This document shows, piece after piece, positions 16,516 through 24,485 of a stretch of 59,663 nt of DNA. A model generated the notes under the pieces. It saw only the letters and a program-made list of their open reading frames with translations, was not told the origin of the DNA and searched no databases. Numbering within the stretch: position 1 is the stretch's first letter; every line of letters begins with the position of its first letter. The stretch covers positions 1-59,663 of the forward strand of contig NZ_JMHT01000032.1 of assembly GCF_001905655.1 (NCBI RefSeq). Reading direction: 5' to 3'. Position numbers and translations under genes: made by a program. The DNA comes from Mycobacterium sp. ST-F2 (lineage in GTDB: Bacteria; Actinomycetota; Actinomycetes; Mycobacteriales; Mycobacteriaceae).

Positions 16516-17622
16516 TCAGTGCACGATGATCCCGCGAATGTTCTTACCCTCCCGAAGGTCCTGGTAGCCCTGATTGACCTCTTCGAGGGTGTACCGCGTG
16601 GTCACCAGGTCATCGAGTTGGAGCTGGCCGTCGTTGTAGAGGCGCAGCAACCGGATGATGTCGTACTGCGGGTTGGCCGAGCCGAACAACGAGCCGCGAA
16701 TGGTCTTCTCGAACAACGTCAGCTCCAGGCCTGAGACATGAATGGTGAGTTTCTCGGGGTTTGCCATGCCGATGACGACGACGGTGCCGCCCTTGCCGAT
16801 GGCGTGGAATGCCGAGGTGACGACGTCCTCGTCGACGGTCCCGACGCAGATGATGGCCTGGTCGGCGCCCTGGCCCCACGACAGCTCGTTGATCTTCTCG
16901 GCCGCGGCCTCGGCGCTCGCAAAGACATGTGTGGCACCGAATTTCAGCGCGGTATCGCGCTTGAAGGCCACCGGGTCCACGGCCACAATGTATTTCGCGC
17001 CGGCGTGCGCGGCGCCCTGGACGGCGTTGATACCGATGCCGCCGATGCCGTAGACGACGGTGATGTCGCCCGGCCGCACATTTCCGGCATACGTGGCGCC
17101 GCCCCAGCCGGTCGGCACCCCGCAGCCGACGAGCACGGCGGTTTCCAGCGGCAGCCAGTCGTCGACCTTGACCACCGAGTGCTGCGAGATGGTGGCTTTC
17201 TTGGCGAACGTGCCCAGCATGCACATGGCACCGAAATCCGTGCCGCCCTTGTGAAATCGGAACGAACCGTCCGGCATGGAGCCTTCGAGGATGGTCGCGC
17301 CCATGTCGCACAGGGCCTGCCTGCCGGTCGAGCAGTACCGGCAGTGGCCACAGCTCGGGATGAAACTGCACACGACGTGGTCGCCGGGCTTGACCTTGGT
17401 GACGCCGGGGCCGACGTCCTCGATGATGCCGGCGCCCTCGTGCCCACCGACGATGGGATAGCGCGGCGGGAGGTCACCGTCGGACAGGTGCAGGTCGGAG
17501 TGACACAGTCCCGCGGCGGTGTAGTTGATCAGCACCTCGCCGGGGCCGGGGCCATCGAGATCGAGTTCCATGATCTCAAAGGGCTTGCCCGGCTCCAGGA
17601 GTACGGCTGCGGTGGTCTTCAT
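16516..17622 (-). CDS. NDMA-type zinc alcohol dehydrogenase (AdhD-like)
   Basis: 368 residues, medium-chain dehydrogenase. Catalytic zinc ligands appear in GLCHSDLH and GGHEGAG; the structural-zinc loop is CGHCRYCSTGRQALC; the nucleotide-binding turn is VYGIGGIGINAV. Sequence style and length match the mycobacterial NDMA-dependent alcohol dehydrogenases such as Rv3086 AdhD, which hold their nicotinamide tightly. It interconverts alcohols and aldehydes. A ribosome site (AAGGAA) lies 8 bp before the ATG. Third gene of an operon after a monooxygenase and a hydrolase (13-bp gap): an oxygenase could make an ester, the hydrolase release an alcohol, and this enzyme oxidise it. Confidence 0.85.
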   Translation of the reverse strand: MKTTAAVLLEPGKPFEIMELDLDGPGPGEVLINYTAAGLCHSDLHLSDGDLPPRYPIVGGHEGAGIIEDVGPGVTKVKPGDHVVCSFIPSCGHCRYCSTGRQALCDMGATILEGSMPDGSFRFHKGGTDFGAMCMLGTFAKKATISQHSVVKVDDWLPLETAVLVGCGVPTGWGGATYAGNVRPGDITVVYGIGGIGINAVQGAAHAGAKYIVAVDPVAFKRDTALKFGATHVFASAEAAAEKINELSWGQGADQAIICVGTVDEDVVTSAFHAIGKGGTVVVIGMANPEKLTIHVSGLELTLFEKTIRGSLFGSANPQYDIIRLLRLYNDGQLQLDDLVTTRYTLEEVNQGYQDLREGKNIRGIIVH

Positions 17623-17635
17623 CGATCAATTCCTT

Positions 17636-18571
17636 TCAGGCAGAGTGGGTTTCGTACAGGTGGCCTTGTGTCGGCGCCAGATCGCGCTTGAGGAAGTCGA
17701 GCTGGTCGGCCAGAGCCCGCTGTTGCCAGGGACCGTCGTAGAAGTCGAGATGGTCGGTGGGGTACTCCCGCAGCTGCGCCCAGTACCCGGCGCGACGGGC
17801 CGCCTTCCGCGCCGCGACCGCCGGCGCGATGCGGTCGTCGGTGCCGGGCTGCACGAGAATCGGACAGTTCAACTTGCCGGCCTTCGTGATCGGTCGGTTG
17901 AACGCGACGCCGAGGGCGTGCCGGCCGCGCACCTCGTTGCGCCACGTCGGCCCGGCGACGGGCAGCCAGGCCTCCTCCGATCCCGACGTCGCGATCACCG
18001 CGTTCGATCCGGGCTGCCCGACCACCGGCACCATGTGCGCGGGCCGCCCGAGCGCGCTGCCGATCACGTCCCGCAGGGCGTTGACCGTCGAGCGCACCAG
18101 GTAGCCGGTCCCGCAGGTACGACGCAGATGCGCCAGCGTGGCGACACCGTCGACTGCCGGATTCATCGAGATGACGGCCGCGACGCGCTGATCGCGAGCT
18201 GCGACAGCGATGACGTGACCGCCCGCGTACGACGTGCCCCACAGCACGATGCGGTCCGGGTCCACCCCGGGCAGGTGCCGCGCCGCGGCGATGGCGGCAT
18301 GGTAGTCCTGCCGCTGGCGAGGAATCGAAATGTCCTGCCGGGGAACGCCTTCGGACTCACCGAACCCGCGGTAGTCGAACACCAGAACATCCAGCCCGGC
18401 GGCGGCGAAGGGCTCGGCGAAGCCGAGCAGCGCGGTGTCCTTGGTCCCACTGAAGCCGTGGGCCATCACCACGCACGGCCGGCCGGACTCACCGGCCAGC
18501 GCGTCGGTGGCGGCGGTCAGATGCCAAGCGGCGCAACGCACCCCGTGGCTGTAGAAGTAGAGCTGTTTCAT
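17636..18571 (-). CDS. Alpha/beta-hydrolase
   Basis: 311 residues. The oxyanion segment is VVMAHGFSGTKD, the strand-turn is VLVFDYRGFGES, and the nucleophile elbow is GTSYAGG (Ser about 133). The acid and base lie near the C-terminus in VQPGTDDRIAP and YPTDHLDFY. No signal peptide. It probably hydrolyses an ester or lactone. It lies 9 bp after the Baeyer-Villiger-type monooxygenase and 13 bp before the alcohol dehydrogenase, which fits cleavage of the ester or lactone formed by the monooxygenase. That pathway is inference. Confidence 0.82.
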   Translation of the reverse strand: MKQLYFYSHGVRCAAWHLTAATDALAGESGRPCVVMAHGFSGTKDTALLGFAEPFAAAGLDVLVFDYRGFGESEGVPRQDISIPRQRQDYHAAIAAARHLPGVDPDRIVLWGTSYAGGHVIAVAARDQRVAAVISMNPAVDGVATLAHLRRTCGTGYLVRSTVNALRDVIGSALGRPAHMVPVVGQPGSNAVIATSGSEEAWLPVAGPTWRNEVRGRHALGVAFNRPITKAGKLNCPILVQPGTDDRIAPAVAARKAARRAGYWAQLREYPTDHLDFYDGPWQQRALADQLDFLKRDLAPTQGHLYETHSA

Positions 18572-18580
18572 GATGATCCT

Positions 18581-20074
18581 TTACGACGCGAACGCGACAG
18601 ACTTGACGGATGAGAACCGCAGGCCCGGGTCTTCGATGTCGCCGTTGCGCAACCGCTCGGCGTCCATCTCGTAGGCGTGCTTGACCAGCCACGAACCGCT
18701 GTCGCCGCTGCGGGGGAACTGCTGGATTCCGCGCTGGACGTAGCCCGACGACAGGTCCATCAGCGGGCCACGCTCCATGTCGGGGTTCTCGACCACGGGG
18801 ACGACGACGTCGTGCCCGTGGGCCTCCATGTGGTCCAGCAGTCGGCAGAAGTGCTCGCAGACCAGGTCGACCTTGAGGGTCCAGGCGATGTTGGTGTACC
18901 CCATCGCGAATGCCATGTTGGGCACGTCGGAGATCATCATCGCCTTGTAGACGGTGTGGTCCGGCATGCTGAGTACCTGATCGTCAACGCTCAGCGCGAT
19001 CTTCCCGAACGCCGACATGTTCAAACCCGTTGCGGTGACGATGATGTCGGCCTCCAGCTCCTGGCCGGATTTCAGCAGGATGCCGCGCTTGGTGAACCGC
19101 TCGATCTGGTCGGTGACCACCGATGCCTTGCCGGCCTTGACCGCCTTGAACAGATCGCCGTCGGGCACCATGGCGAGGCGCTGCTCCCACGGGTTGTACC
19201 GCGGTGTGAAGTGCGTATCGACGTCGAAGCCCTTGGGTAGCTGCCGGGCGACGTTGGCGATCAACAGCTTTCGCATCAGCTTTGGGTATTTCTGGCACAG
19301 CTTGAACAACCCACGGCTGGTCGCGATGTTCTTGCGCCGCACGATCGGGAACGCGCGCTCGTGGCCCAGTACCTTGTTGAGGGTGTTGGTGATCGGGTCG
19401 GCGGCCGGCACCGACAGCACATAGCTCGGGGACCGCTGCAGCATGGTGATGTGAGCGGTCTTGTCCGCCATCGACGGGATCAGCGTGACAGCCGTTGCGC
19501 CACTACCGATCACGACGACCTTCTTGCCGGCGTAGTCCAGGTCCTCCGGCCACAGCTGCGGATGGATCACCGGGCCCTCGAAGTCGTCCTTGCCGGGGAA
19601 GTCGGGAATGAAGGGCTTTTCGTAGTCGTAATATCCGGTGCCCAGGAACAGGAAGCGGCCGGTGAAGGTCGACGTCTGGCCGCCGTGCGTGGTGGTGACG
19701 GTCCAGCGCCCGGTGTCCGAGTCGAAGTTCGCGTTCTGCACGTGCTGGCCGAATCGGATGTGCTCGTCGATCCCGTTCTCGTCGACGGCCTGCTGCAGGT
19801 AGTCCAGGATGATGTGGCCGTCGGCGATGGACTTGCGGTGTGTCCACGGCTTGAAGCCGAAGCCGAAGGTGGGCATGTCGGAGTCCGAGCGGATGCCGGG
19901 ATACTTGTGCAGGCTCCAGGTGCCGCCGATGGCGTCGCGCCCCTCGATGATCAGGAACGACGTACCCGGGCGGTTCGCCTTCAGGTGGTACGCCGCGCCG
20001 ATGCCGGAGATACCCGCTCCGATGATCAACACATCGACATCGCGCGTCTCGGACCGCTTCATTGAGGTGGACAC
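18581..20074 (-). CDS. Flavin Baeyer-Villiger monooxygenase, EthA/MymA-like
   Basis: 497 residues. FAD-binding GAGISGIGAAYHL is near the N-terminus (about 19), the NADPH-binding GSGATAVTL lies around 195-203, and the Baeyer-Villiger fingerprint FxGxxxHxxxWP is exact (FEGPVIHPQLWP). Long stretches resemble mycobacterial EthA (for example KYPGIRSDSDMPTFGF and PRYNPWEQRL). It inserts one oxygen next to a carbonyl, giving an ester or lactone; EthA-type enzymes also oxidise thioamide and thiol compounds. The start is a GTG with AGGAG 5 bp upstream. First gene of the operon with hydrolase and alcohol dehydrogenase, divergent from a PucR-type regulator. Confidence 0.87.
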   Translation of the reverse strand: MSTSMKRSETRDVDVLIIGAGISGIGAAYHLKANRPGTSFLIIEGRDAIGGTWSLHKYPGIRSDSDMPTFGFGFKPWTHRKSIADGHIILDYLQQAVDENGIDEHIRFGQHVQNANFDSDTGRWTVTTTHGGQTSTFTGRFLFLGTGYYDYEKPFIPDFPGKDDFEGPVIHPQLWPEDLDYAGKKVVVIGSGATAVTLIPSMADKTAHITMLQRSPSYVLSVPAADPITNTLNKVLGHERAFPIVRRKNIATSRGLFKLCQKYPKLMRKLLIANVARQLPKGFDVDTHFTPRYNPWEQRLAMVPDGDLFKAVKAGKASVVTDQIERFTKRGILLKSGQELEADIIVTATGLNMSAFGKIALSVDDQVLSMPDHTVYKAMMISDVPNMAFAMGYTNIAWTLKVDLVCEHFCRLLDHMEAHGHDVVVPVVENPDMERGPLMDLSSGYVQRGIQQFPRSGDSGSWLVKHAYEMDAERLRNGDIEDPGLRFSSVKSVAFAS

Positions 20075-20198
20075 TGTGACTCCTGATCGGTTGGAGGTGA
20101 TGGTGTGATGGCACTAACGCTATGGATGTTGCGACACACAGCACAGGTGCGACGGCCCAGTACTCACGCAGTGATATGTGCAGGCGCATACTGCGTTG
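20075..20198. promoter_or_regulatory. Divergent promoter region, monooxygenase operon / PucR regulator
   Basis: About 120 bp hold the promoters of both transcripts. TGCGAC occurs twice in direct orientation about 20 bp apart (around 20129-20154) and could be contacted by the regulator. No clean palindrome or clear -10 box was found. Confidence 0.35.
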
Positions 20199-21458
20199 AT
20201 GGCCGCTGAGACCCCATCACCTGAGGTCATCAACCTCATGGGAGACGTCGCCGAACTGATGCTGGCCGAGATCGACGACCTGGTCGCCGAGATGGACGCC
20301 GCCGAGGTCGCGCTGACCCCCGCCGCCGGGTCCGACGCGGCCGTGCTGGCGGACACCTCGGCCAGTAACCGCGCCAACGCAGCCCGGCTGCTGTCGATGT
20401 ACGCCCGCCGCGAGGCCAAGATGGCGGCCATCGACATCCCGCCCGAGGCCCTCGATGTCGCCCGCACGGTTGCCCGGCGCGGCATGGACCTCGACGTGAT
20501 CTTCCAGTCCTACCGGCGCGGCCAGAACGTGGCGTGGCGGCGCTACATGGCGCACGCCACCCAGCTCGTGCCGTCCGGCCCGCTGCTGATCGAGCTGCTG
20601 GAAGTGGCGTCGGGGCGCATGTTCGAGTACGTGGACCACGTCGTCGCCAACGTCATCGCCGCGGCGCAACGCGAGCGGGAGGAGGTCCTCGGCGGGGCCA
20701 TCGCCCGCCGCGCCGAGACCATCAGGCTCATCCTCGACGGCGCCGCCATCGATGCGGCGAGAGCCGGCGAACGCCTGGGCTACGACCTGCGTCAGCGCCA
20801 CACCGCGCTGGTGCTGTGGACGCCACCGCACGGCGACGTGCAGGGCGCGCTGGAATCGGCGGCGGCTGTGCTGGCGCGAGCCGCGGGCACGCGTCCGCCG
20901 CTGACGCTGTCCGTCGGCCCGTCGACGTTGTGGGCCTGGCTGGGCAGCACCAACGAGCCGGCCGTCGACTCCCTATCTGACGCAATCAACCAGGCGCAGA
21001 ACCATATTCGCGTCGCGGTGGGACCGACCCGGCCGGGCATCGCCGGCTTCCGCCGCTCCCACGAGGCGGCGGTGTCCATCCAGAGTCTGCTCGCCGGGCA
21101 CCCCGGTGGCGCACGCGTCGCGCTGTTCCGTGACCTGGAGGTCACGGCGCTGGCGGCCCAGAATGCCGACCGCGCAGCCGAATTCGTCGCCGCCACACTG
21201 GGCCCGCTCGCCGAGGACACGTCGGCGGCGGCCCGCCTGCGCGATACCCTGCGCGTCTTCCTCGACGAGGCCGACAACGCGCCGCGCGCCGCCAGCCGGC
21301 TGCACACCCACCGCAACACCGTGCTGCAGCGCGTGGCCCGCGCGACCGAGCTGCTCGGCTACCAGCCGGGCGAACGGCGCCTGGCCATGGAACTGGCACT
21401 GGAACTGGCGCACCAGCTCGGTCCCAGGGTGCTCACCGCGGGTCCGCCCGACGCCTGA
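20199..21458 (+). CDS. PucR/CdaR-type transcriptional regulator
   Basis: 419 residues. The C-terminal PucR helix-turn-helix is clear in RLHTHRNTVLQRVARATELL, preceded by LRDTLRVFLDEADNAPRAAS. The middle is a GGDEF-like degenerate domain and the N-terminal part is a helical sensor-like region (MDLDVIFQSYRRGQNVAWRR). The ATG at 20199 was chosen; a GTG at 20178 would add seven residues and neither has a strong ribosome site. It is divergent from the Baeyer-Villiger monooxygenase operon, the natural target. M. tuberculosis uses an AraC-type regulator (VirS) next to its mymA operon, so this regulator type differs. Confidence 0.8.
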   Translation: MAAETPSPEVINLMGDVAELMLAEIDDLVAEMDAAEVALTPAAGSDAAVLADTSASNRANAARLLSMYARREAKMAAIDIPPEALDVARTVARRGMDLDVIFQSYRRGQNVAWRRYMAHATQLVPSGPLLIELLEVASGRMFEYVDHVVANVIAAAQREREEVLGGAIARRAETIRLILDGAAIDAARAGERLGYDLRQRHTALVLWTPPHGDVQGALESAAAVLARAAGTRPPLTLSVGPSTLWAWLGSTNEPAVDSLSDAINQAQNHIRVAVGPTRPGIAGFRRSHEAAVSIQSLLAGHPGGARVALFRDLEVTALAAQNADRAAEFVAATLGPLAEDTSAAARLRDTLRVFLDEADNAPRAASRLHTHRNTVLQRVARATELLGYQPGERRLAMELALELAHQLGPRVLTAGPPDA

Positions 21459-21461
21459 CGA

Positions 21462-22589
21462 TCACGCCGTCGGCAGCGTCACATCCAGCCGGAACCCGCC
21501 GGGCACGTGGGCAGCGGAAACCTCGCCGCCGTGCGCCTCGACGATGCCCCGCACGATGGCCAGGCCGATGCCGGCGCCCGCCCCACCGTCTTCCGGGGTG
21601 CGGGCCGCGGTGCCACGCCAGCCCATGTCGAACATCCGGCCCAGATCCTGGGACTGCACGCCTGGTCCCTGGTCCAGCACCGTGAGCACAATCCGGTCGC
21701 CGTCGAGCCGCTGCGCCGAGACCTCGATCTCGGAGTGCTCCGGCGCATGCCGAATGCTGTTGACCAACAGGTTCGCCACCACCCGGGACAGCTCTCCGGC
21801 GTCAGCATGCAGCACCGCGTCGGCCATCCCCGCGTGGGTGATGCGGATGCCGCGGGTGGCCGCGAGGGCCTGCATGTCGGACACGACGTCGGAGACGAGG
21901 TCCAGGAGCACCACAGGCTCCTTGCTGAGCTTCAGCATGCCGCTCTGAATCTTGGACAATTCGAACAGCCCGTCGACCATGCGATTGACCGAGTCCACCT
22001 GATCGCGGATTTGCCGGATGTACTCGGCCGGGTCGTCGACCACGCCTTCCTCGAGCGCTTCGGCCATCGCGCGCATCCCGGCCAGCGGCGTCCGCAGGTC
22101 ATGCGAAACCCAGGCGACCAGCTGGCGGCGGGACTGATCCAGCTGCTCGACTTCCGCGCGGGCAGCGGCCAGTTGCGCGGAGGATTGCGCGAGCTGGCTG
22201 GACAATTCGGCGAATTCCCTTGAGCTTTCGACGTCCGCTGTGACGATCTCACCGCTGCCGATCTGTTGCGCAGCCTGCTGCAGCCGGGCCAGCGACCGCC
22301 GCAGCCGGCGCAGCATGAACCCGGCGGCGAGAGCGGCCATCAGTGCGGAGATGCCGATCACCGCCAGCAGCACCTGTAGGTCGTGCGACGACAGGTACAT
22401 CTCGATGGAGATCGCCACCGTGGAGGCGACGATCGCGATGATGGTCGCGCAGATCAACGTCGCCACGTGCGTGGCGATGGACCCGCGCCGATTGACTTGC
22501 ATGACGACGACGGCCGCCCCCGTGGCGAGCGACGTGCAGATCAGTGCCGTCACCGCGATGACGACGAGGTCGGCGGCAGCAAGAATCAT
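21462..22589 (-). CDS. Sensor histidine kinase
   Basis: 375 residues from the ATG at 22589, which overlaps the response-regulator stop (TGATG). Four hydrophobic stretches in residues 1-105 with almost no external loop, then a HAMP-like linker (RRLRRSLARLQQAAQQIGSG), the H-box WVSHDLRTPLAG, an N-box (VVANLLVNSIRHA) and G-boxes (VLDQGPGV, GAGIGLAIVRGIVEAHGG). The small periplasmic part suggests it senses something in or at the membrane. It pairs with the response regulator upstream. The pair is divergent from a DM13 lipoprotein and DoxX protein, which it probably controls. Confidence 0.87.
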   Translation of the reverse strand: MILAAADLVVIAVTALICTSLATGAAVVVMQVNRRGSIATHVATLICATIIAIVASTVAISIEMYLSSHDLQVLLAVIGISALMAALAAGFMLRRLRRSLARLQQAAQQIGSGEIVTADVESSREFAELSSQLAQSSAQLAAARAEVEQLDQSRRQLVAWVSHDLRTPLAGMRAMAEALEEGVVDDPAEYIRQIRDQVDSVNRMVDGLFELSKIQSGMLKLSKEPVVLLDLVSDVVSDMQALAATRGIRITHAGMADAVLHADAGELSRVVANLLVNSIRHAPEHSEIEVSAQRLDGDRIVLTVLDQGPGVQSQDLGRMFDMGWRGTAARTPEDGGAGAGIGLAIVRGIVEAHGGEVSAAHVPGGFRLDVTLPTA

Positions 22590-23308
22590 CACGACCTCCC
22601 CGACGGCGTGAACCGGTATCCCGAGCCCCACTCGGTGCGCAGGTAGACGGGATCGCGCGGGTCGGCTTCGAGCTTCTCCCGCAACCGCCGGATGTGCACC
22701 GTCACGGTCGACGCATCGCCGGTGCTCCAGCCCCATACCTCCCGCAGCATCTCGTCGCGGGAAACGACGCGGTCGGGGTTCTTGAGCAGGAAGAGCAGCA
22801 GCTCGTATTCGCGCGCGGTCAGCTCGACATCGGCGCTGCCGCAGGTGATCCGGCGCATCGTCGGGTCGATGCGGAATCGACCGACCACGAACGGCGCGAG
22901 CGGTGACTGTTGGGAGACCCTGTGCCGCAACAGTTTCGAAATCCGCAGTTGCAGTTCACGCAGCGCGAACGGTTTGGCGAGGTAGTCGTCGGCGCCGAGT
23001 TCGAGACCATCGATGCGGTGTCCGCTGGCACCGAGTGCGGTGAGCATGATGACCGGAACGTCCGAGCGGGTCCGAATCTCGCGCAGCAGGTCATCACCCG
23101 ACAGCCCCGGCAGCATGCGGTCGAGGACCAGCACGTCGGGCTCCGAACGCTGCACGGCGTCCCGCGCGGTTTCCCCGTCGGCGTACTCGTCGATCCGAAA
23201 ACCTTTGGCGCGCAGGTACGCCGCCACAGCCGTGCGCACCCGGCGGTCGTCTTCGACCAGCATGATGTGCGCTCCGCCACCGTCGTCCGACGTCACGGGC
23301 GCATCCAT
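22589..23308 (-). CDS. OmpR/PhoB-family response regulator
   Basis: 239 residues. The receiver domain has the acidic pair in MLVEDDRRV, the phosphoacceptor Asp in VLVLDRMLPGLSG, and the conserved Thr and Lys in VIMLTALGA and YLAKPF. The C-terminal winged helix has LTAREYELLLFLLKNPDRVV and TVTVHIRRLREKLE followed by the RTEWGSGYRF wing. GAGAGG lies 7 bp before the ATG. It is translated just before the histidine kinase and is divergent from the DM13 lipoprotein gene. Confidence 0.88.
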   Translation of the reverse strand: MDAPVTSDDGGGAHIMLVEDDRRVRTAVAAYLRAKGFRIDEYADGETARDAVQRSEPDVLVLDRMLPGLSGDDLLREIRTRSDVPVIMLTALGASGHRIDGLELGADDYLAKPFALRELQLRISKLLRHRVSQQSPLAPFVVGRFRIDPTMRRITCGSADVELTAREYELLLFLLKNPDRVVSRDEMLREVWGWSTGDASTVTVHIRRLREKLEADPRDPVYLRTEWGSGYRFTPSGRS

Positions 23309-23358
23309 GTCGCACCTCTCATGGTGCCGAGCCTAGACAGGCGGCGGCACGACGGGCC

Positions 23359-23373
23359 GGTTCTTACGGTTCT
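23359..23373. promoter_or_regulatory. Direct repeat, candidate response-regulator site
   Basis: GGTTCT occurs at 23359-23364 and again at 23368-23373 (9-bp period), midway between the divergent response-regulator and DM13 genes. OmpR-type regulators bind tandem repeats, usually with a 10-11 bp period, so this is only a candidate. Confidence 0.3.
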
Positions 23374-23461
23374 GAAATGTTTGTCGAACGCGCCCGGCGC
23401 CCTCCCTAACTTCATCGGCGACGGGGTGATCGGCACCCCACGACGCTCGAAGGAGTTCCAC

Positions 23462-23920
23462 ATGGTCATCAAGCCGATCGTGGCGACAGCGGCTGCGGTG
23501 TTCGCCCTGACCCTCACCGCGTGCGGTGCCAATGAGATGAAGTCGGCTGGTTCGTCCAGCCCGGCCAGTGCCGCCATGACCTCAGCCATGACCTCGGCGG
23601 CCATGACCCCGAGCGCCACGACCCGCATGGGCGAGTTCACCGGCCTGAACGGCAAGCACGTCGCCGGCGCGGCGAAGGTGACCGGCGGCAATCTGGAGTT
23701 CAGCAACTTCACCTCGGACGAGGGCCCGGACCTGCACGTGTACCTGACGAAGGGCTCCACCGAGTCCGACGTCGCGGCGGGCAAGCAGATTTCGGCCATC
23801 AAGTACGACCAGGCGACGCAGTCGTTCCCGCTGACCGGCATCGACACCGCCGGCTACACCACGGTCGTCATCCACTGCGACAAGGCGAAGGCAGTCTTCG
23901 GTGCTGCCTCGCTGATGTGA
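23462..23920 (+). CDS. DM13-domain lipoprotein
   Basis: 152 residues. The signal peptide ends in the lipobox LTAC, so the mature protein begins at Cys20 and is lipid-anchored outside the membrane. A Ser/Ala/Met/Thr-rich linker (residues 24-55) leads to a DM13 domain: LNGKHVAGAAKVTGGNLEFS, DEGPDLHVYLTKG and the closing YTTVVIHCDKAKAVFGAASL with the conserved cysteine. DM13 domains are thought to act in redox or electron-transfer systems. AAGGAG lies 6 bp before the ATG. The gene is coupled (TGATG) to a DoxX-family gene and is divergent from the two-component system. Confidence 0.85.
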   Translation: MVIKPIVATAAAVFALTLTACGANEMKSAGSSSPASAAMTSAMTSAAMTPSATTRMGEFTGLNGKHVAGAAKVTGGNLEFSNFTSDEGPDLHVYLTKGSTESDVAAGKQISAIKYDQATQSFPLTGIDTAGYTTVVIHCDKAKAVFGAASLM

Positions 23921-24417
23921 TGACCGGCCTGATGACCACCCGCGCACTGACCACGCGCGACCGTGCCGACCTGGCCGCGTCGATACTGTTCGGCGCGGTC
24001 CGGGTCGGGCTCGGGCTGCTGTGGCTGCACGAGGGATACGTGAAGTTCCGGGCGCACTTCGGGCGCGCGGACATCCTGCTCGTCGTCGACGGCGCGTCGG
24101 CGAATTCGCGTGTGCCGGAATACTTCCGGTTCGTGGCCGAGCACCTGCTGCGGCCGACGGCAGACCTGGCCGGCATCATGACGCCGCTGACCGAGGTGAC
24201 ACTGGGCCTGGTCCTGGTGCTCGGAGTGTTCAGCACGGCGGCCGCAACCGCCTCAGCGGGATTGCTCGCCGTCTACTGGAGTTCGGACCAGCTCATCGCG
24301 CAGTACCCGATCATGGCGATGCTGAGCGTGGGTGTGCTTGTTGGACAGGGATATTCGAATCGCTGGTCGATCATGACGCTGGCGCGTCGGCGGGCTTCCC
24401 ACACGGGAGAGGGATGA
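23920..24417 (+). CDS. DoxX-family membrane protein
   Basis: 165 residues, four hydrophobic helices. The first has FGAVRVGLGLLWLHEGYVKF, typical of DoxX/TQO-small-subunit proteins, and the third begins MTPLTEVTLGLVLVLGVFST. DoxX proteins belong to membrane redox complexes, including thiol-oxidoreductase assemblies in mycobacteria. The ATG overlaps the DM13 stop, so the lipoprotein and this protein are made together and may form one unit at the cell surface. A strong hairpin follows the gene. Confidence 0.82.
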   Translation: MTGLMTTRALTTRDRADLAASILFGAVRVGLGLLWLHEGYVKFRAHFGRADILLVVDGASANSRVPEYFRFVAEHLLRPTADLAGIMTPLTEVTLGLVLVLGVFSTAAATASAGLLAVYWSSDQLIAQYPIMAMLSVGVLVGQGYSNRWSIMTLARRRASHTGEG

Positions 24418-24446
24418 CAGGAAGGCCGTCGGTCCTCGTCGACATC

Positions 24447-24480
24447 GTGTGCCCCGGCGGCTGCTGACGGCGGGGCACAC
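24447..24480. terminator. Bidirectional hairpin terminator
   Basis: GTGTGCCCCG (24447-24456) and CGGGGCACAC (24471-24480) form a perfect 10-bp stem with a 14-base loop, lying exactly between the convergent DoxX and NmrA-like genes. No T-run is present, as usual for mycobacterial intrinsic terminators. Confidence 0.7.
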
Positions 24481-24485
24481 CGGGA

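Noticed and set aside
24414..24473. 17-codon ORF (MTGRPSVLVDIVCPGGC) overlapping the DoxX stop
   Set aside because: It runs into the left arm and loop of the terminator hairpin, has no ribosome site of its own and resembles no known peptide; likely chance.
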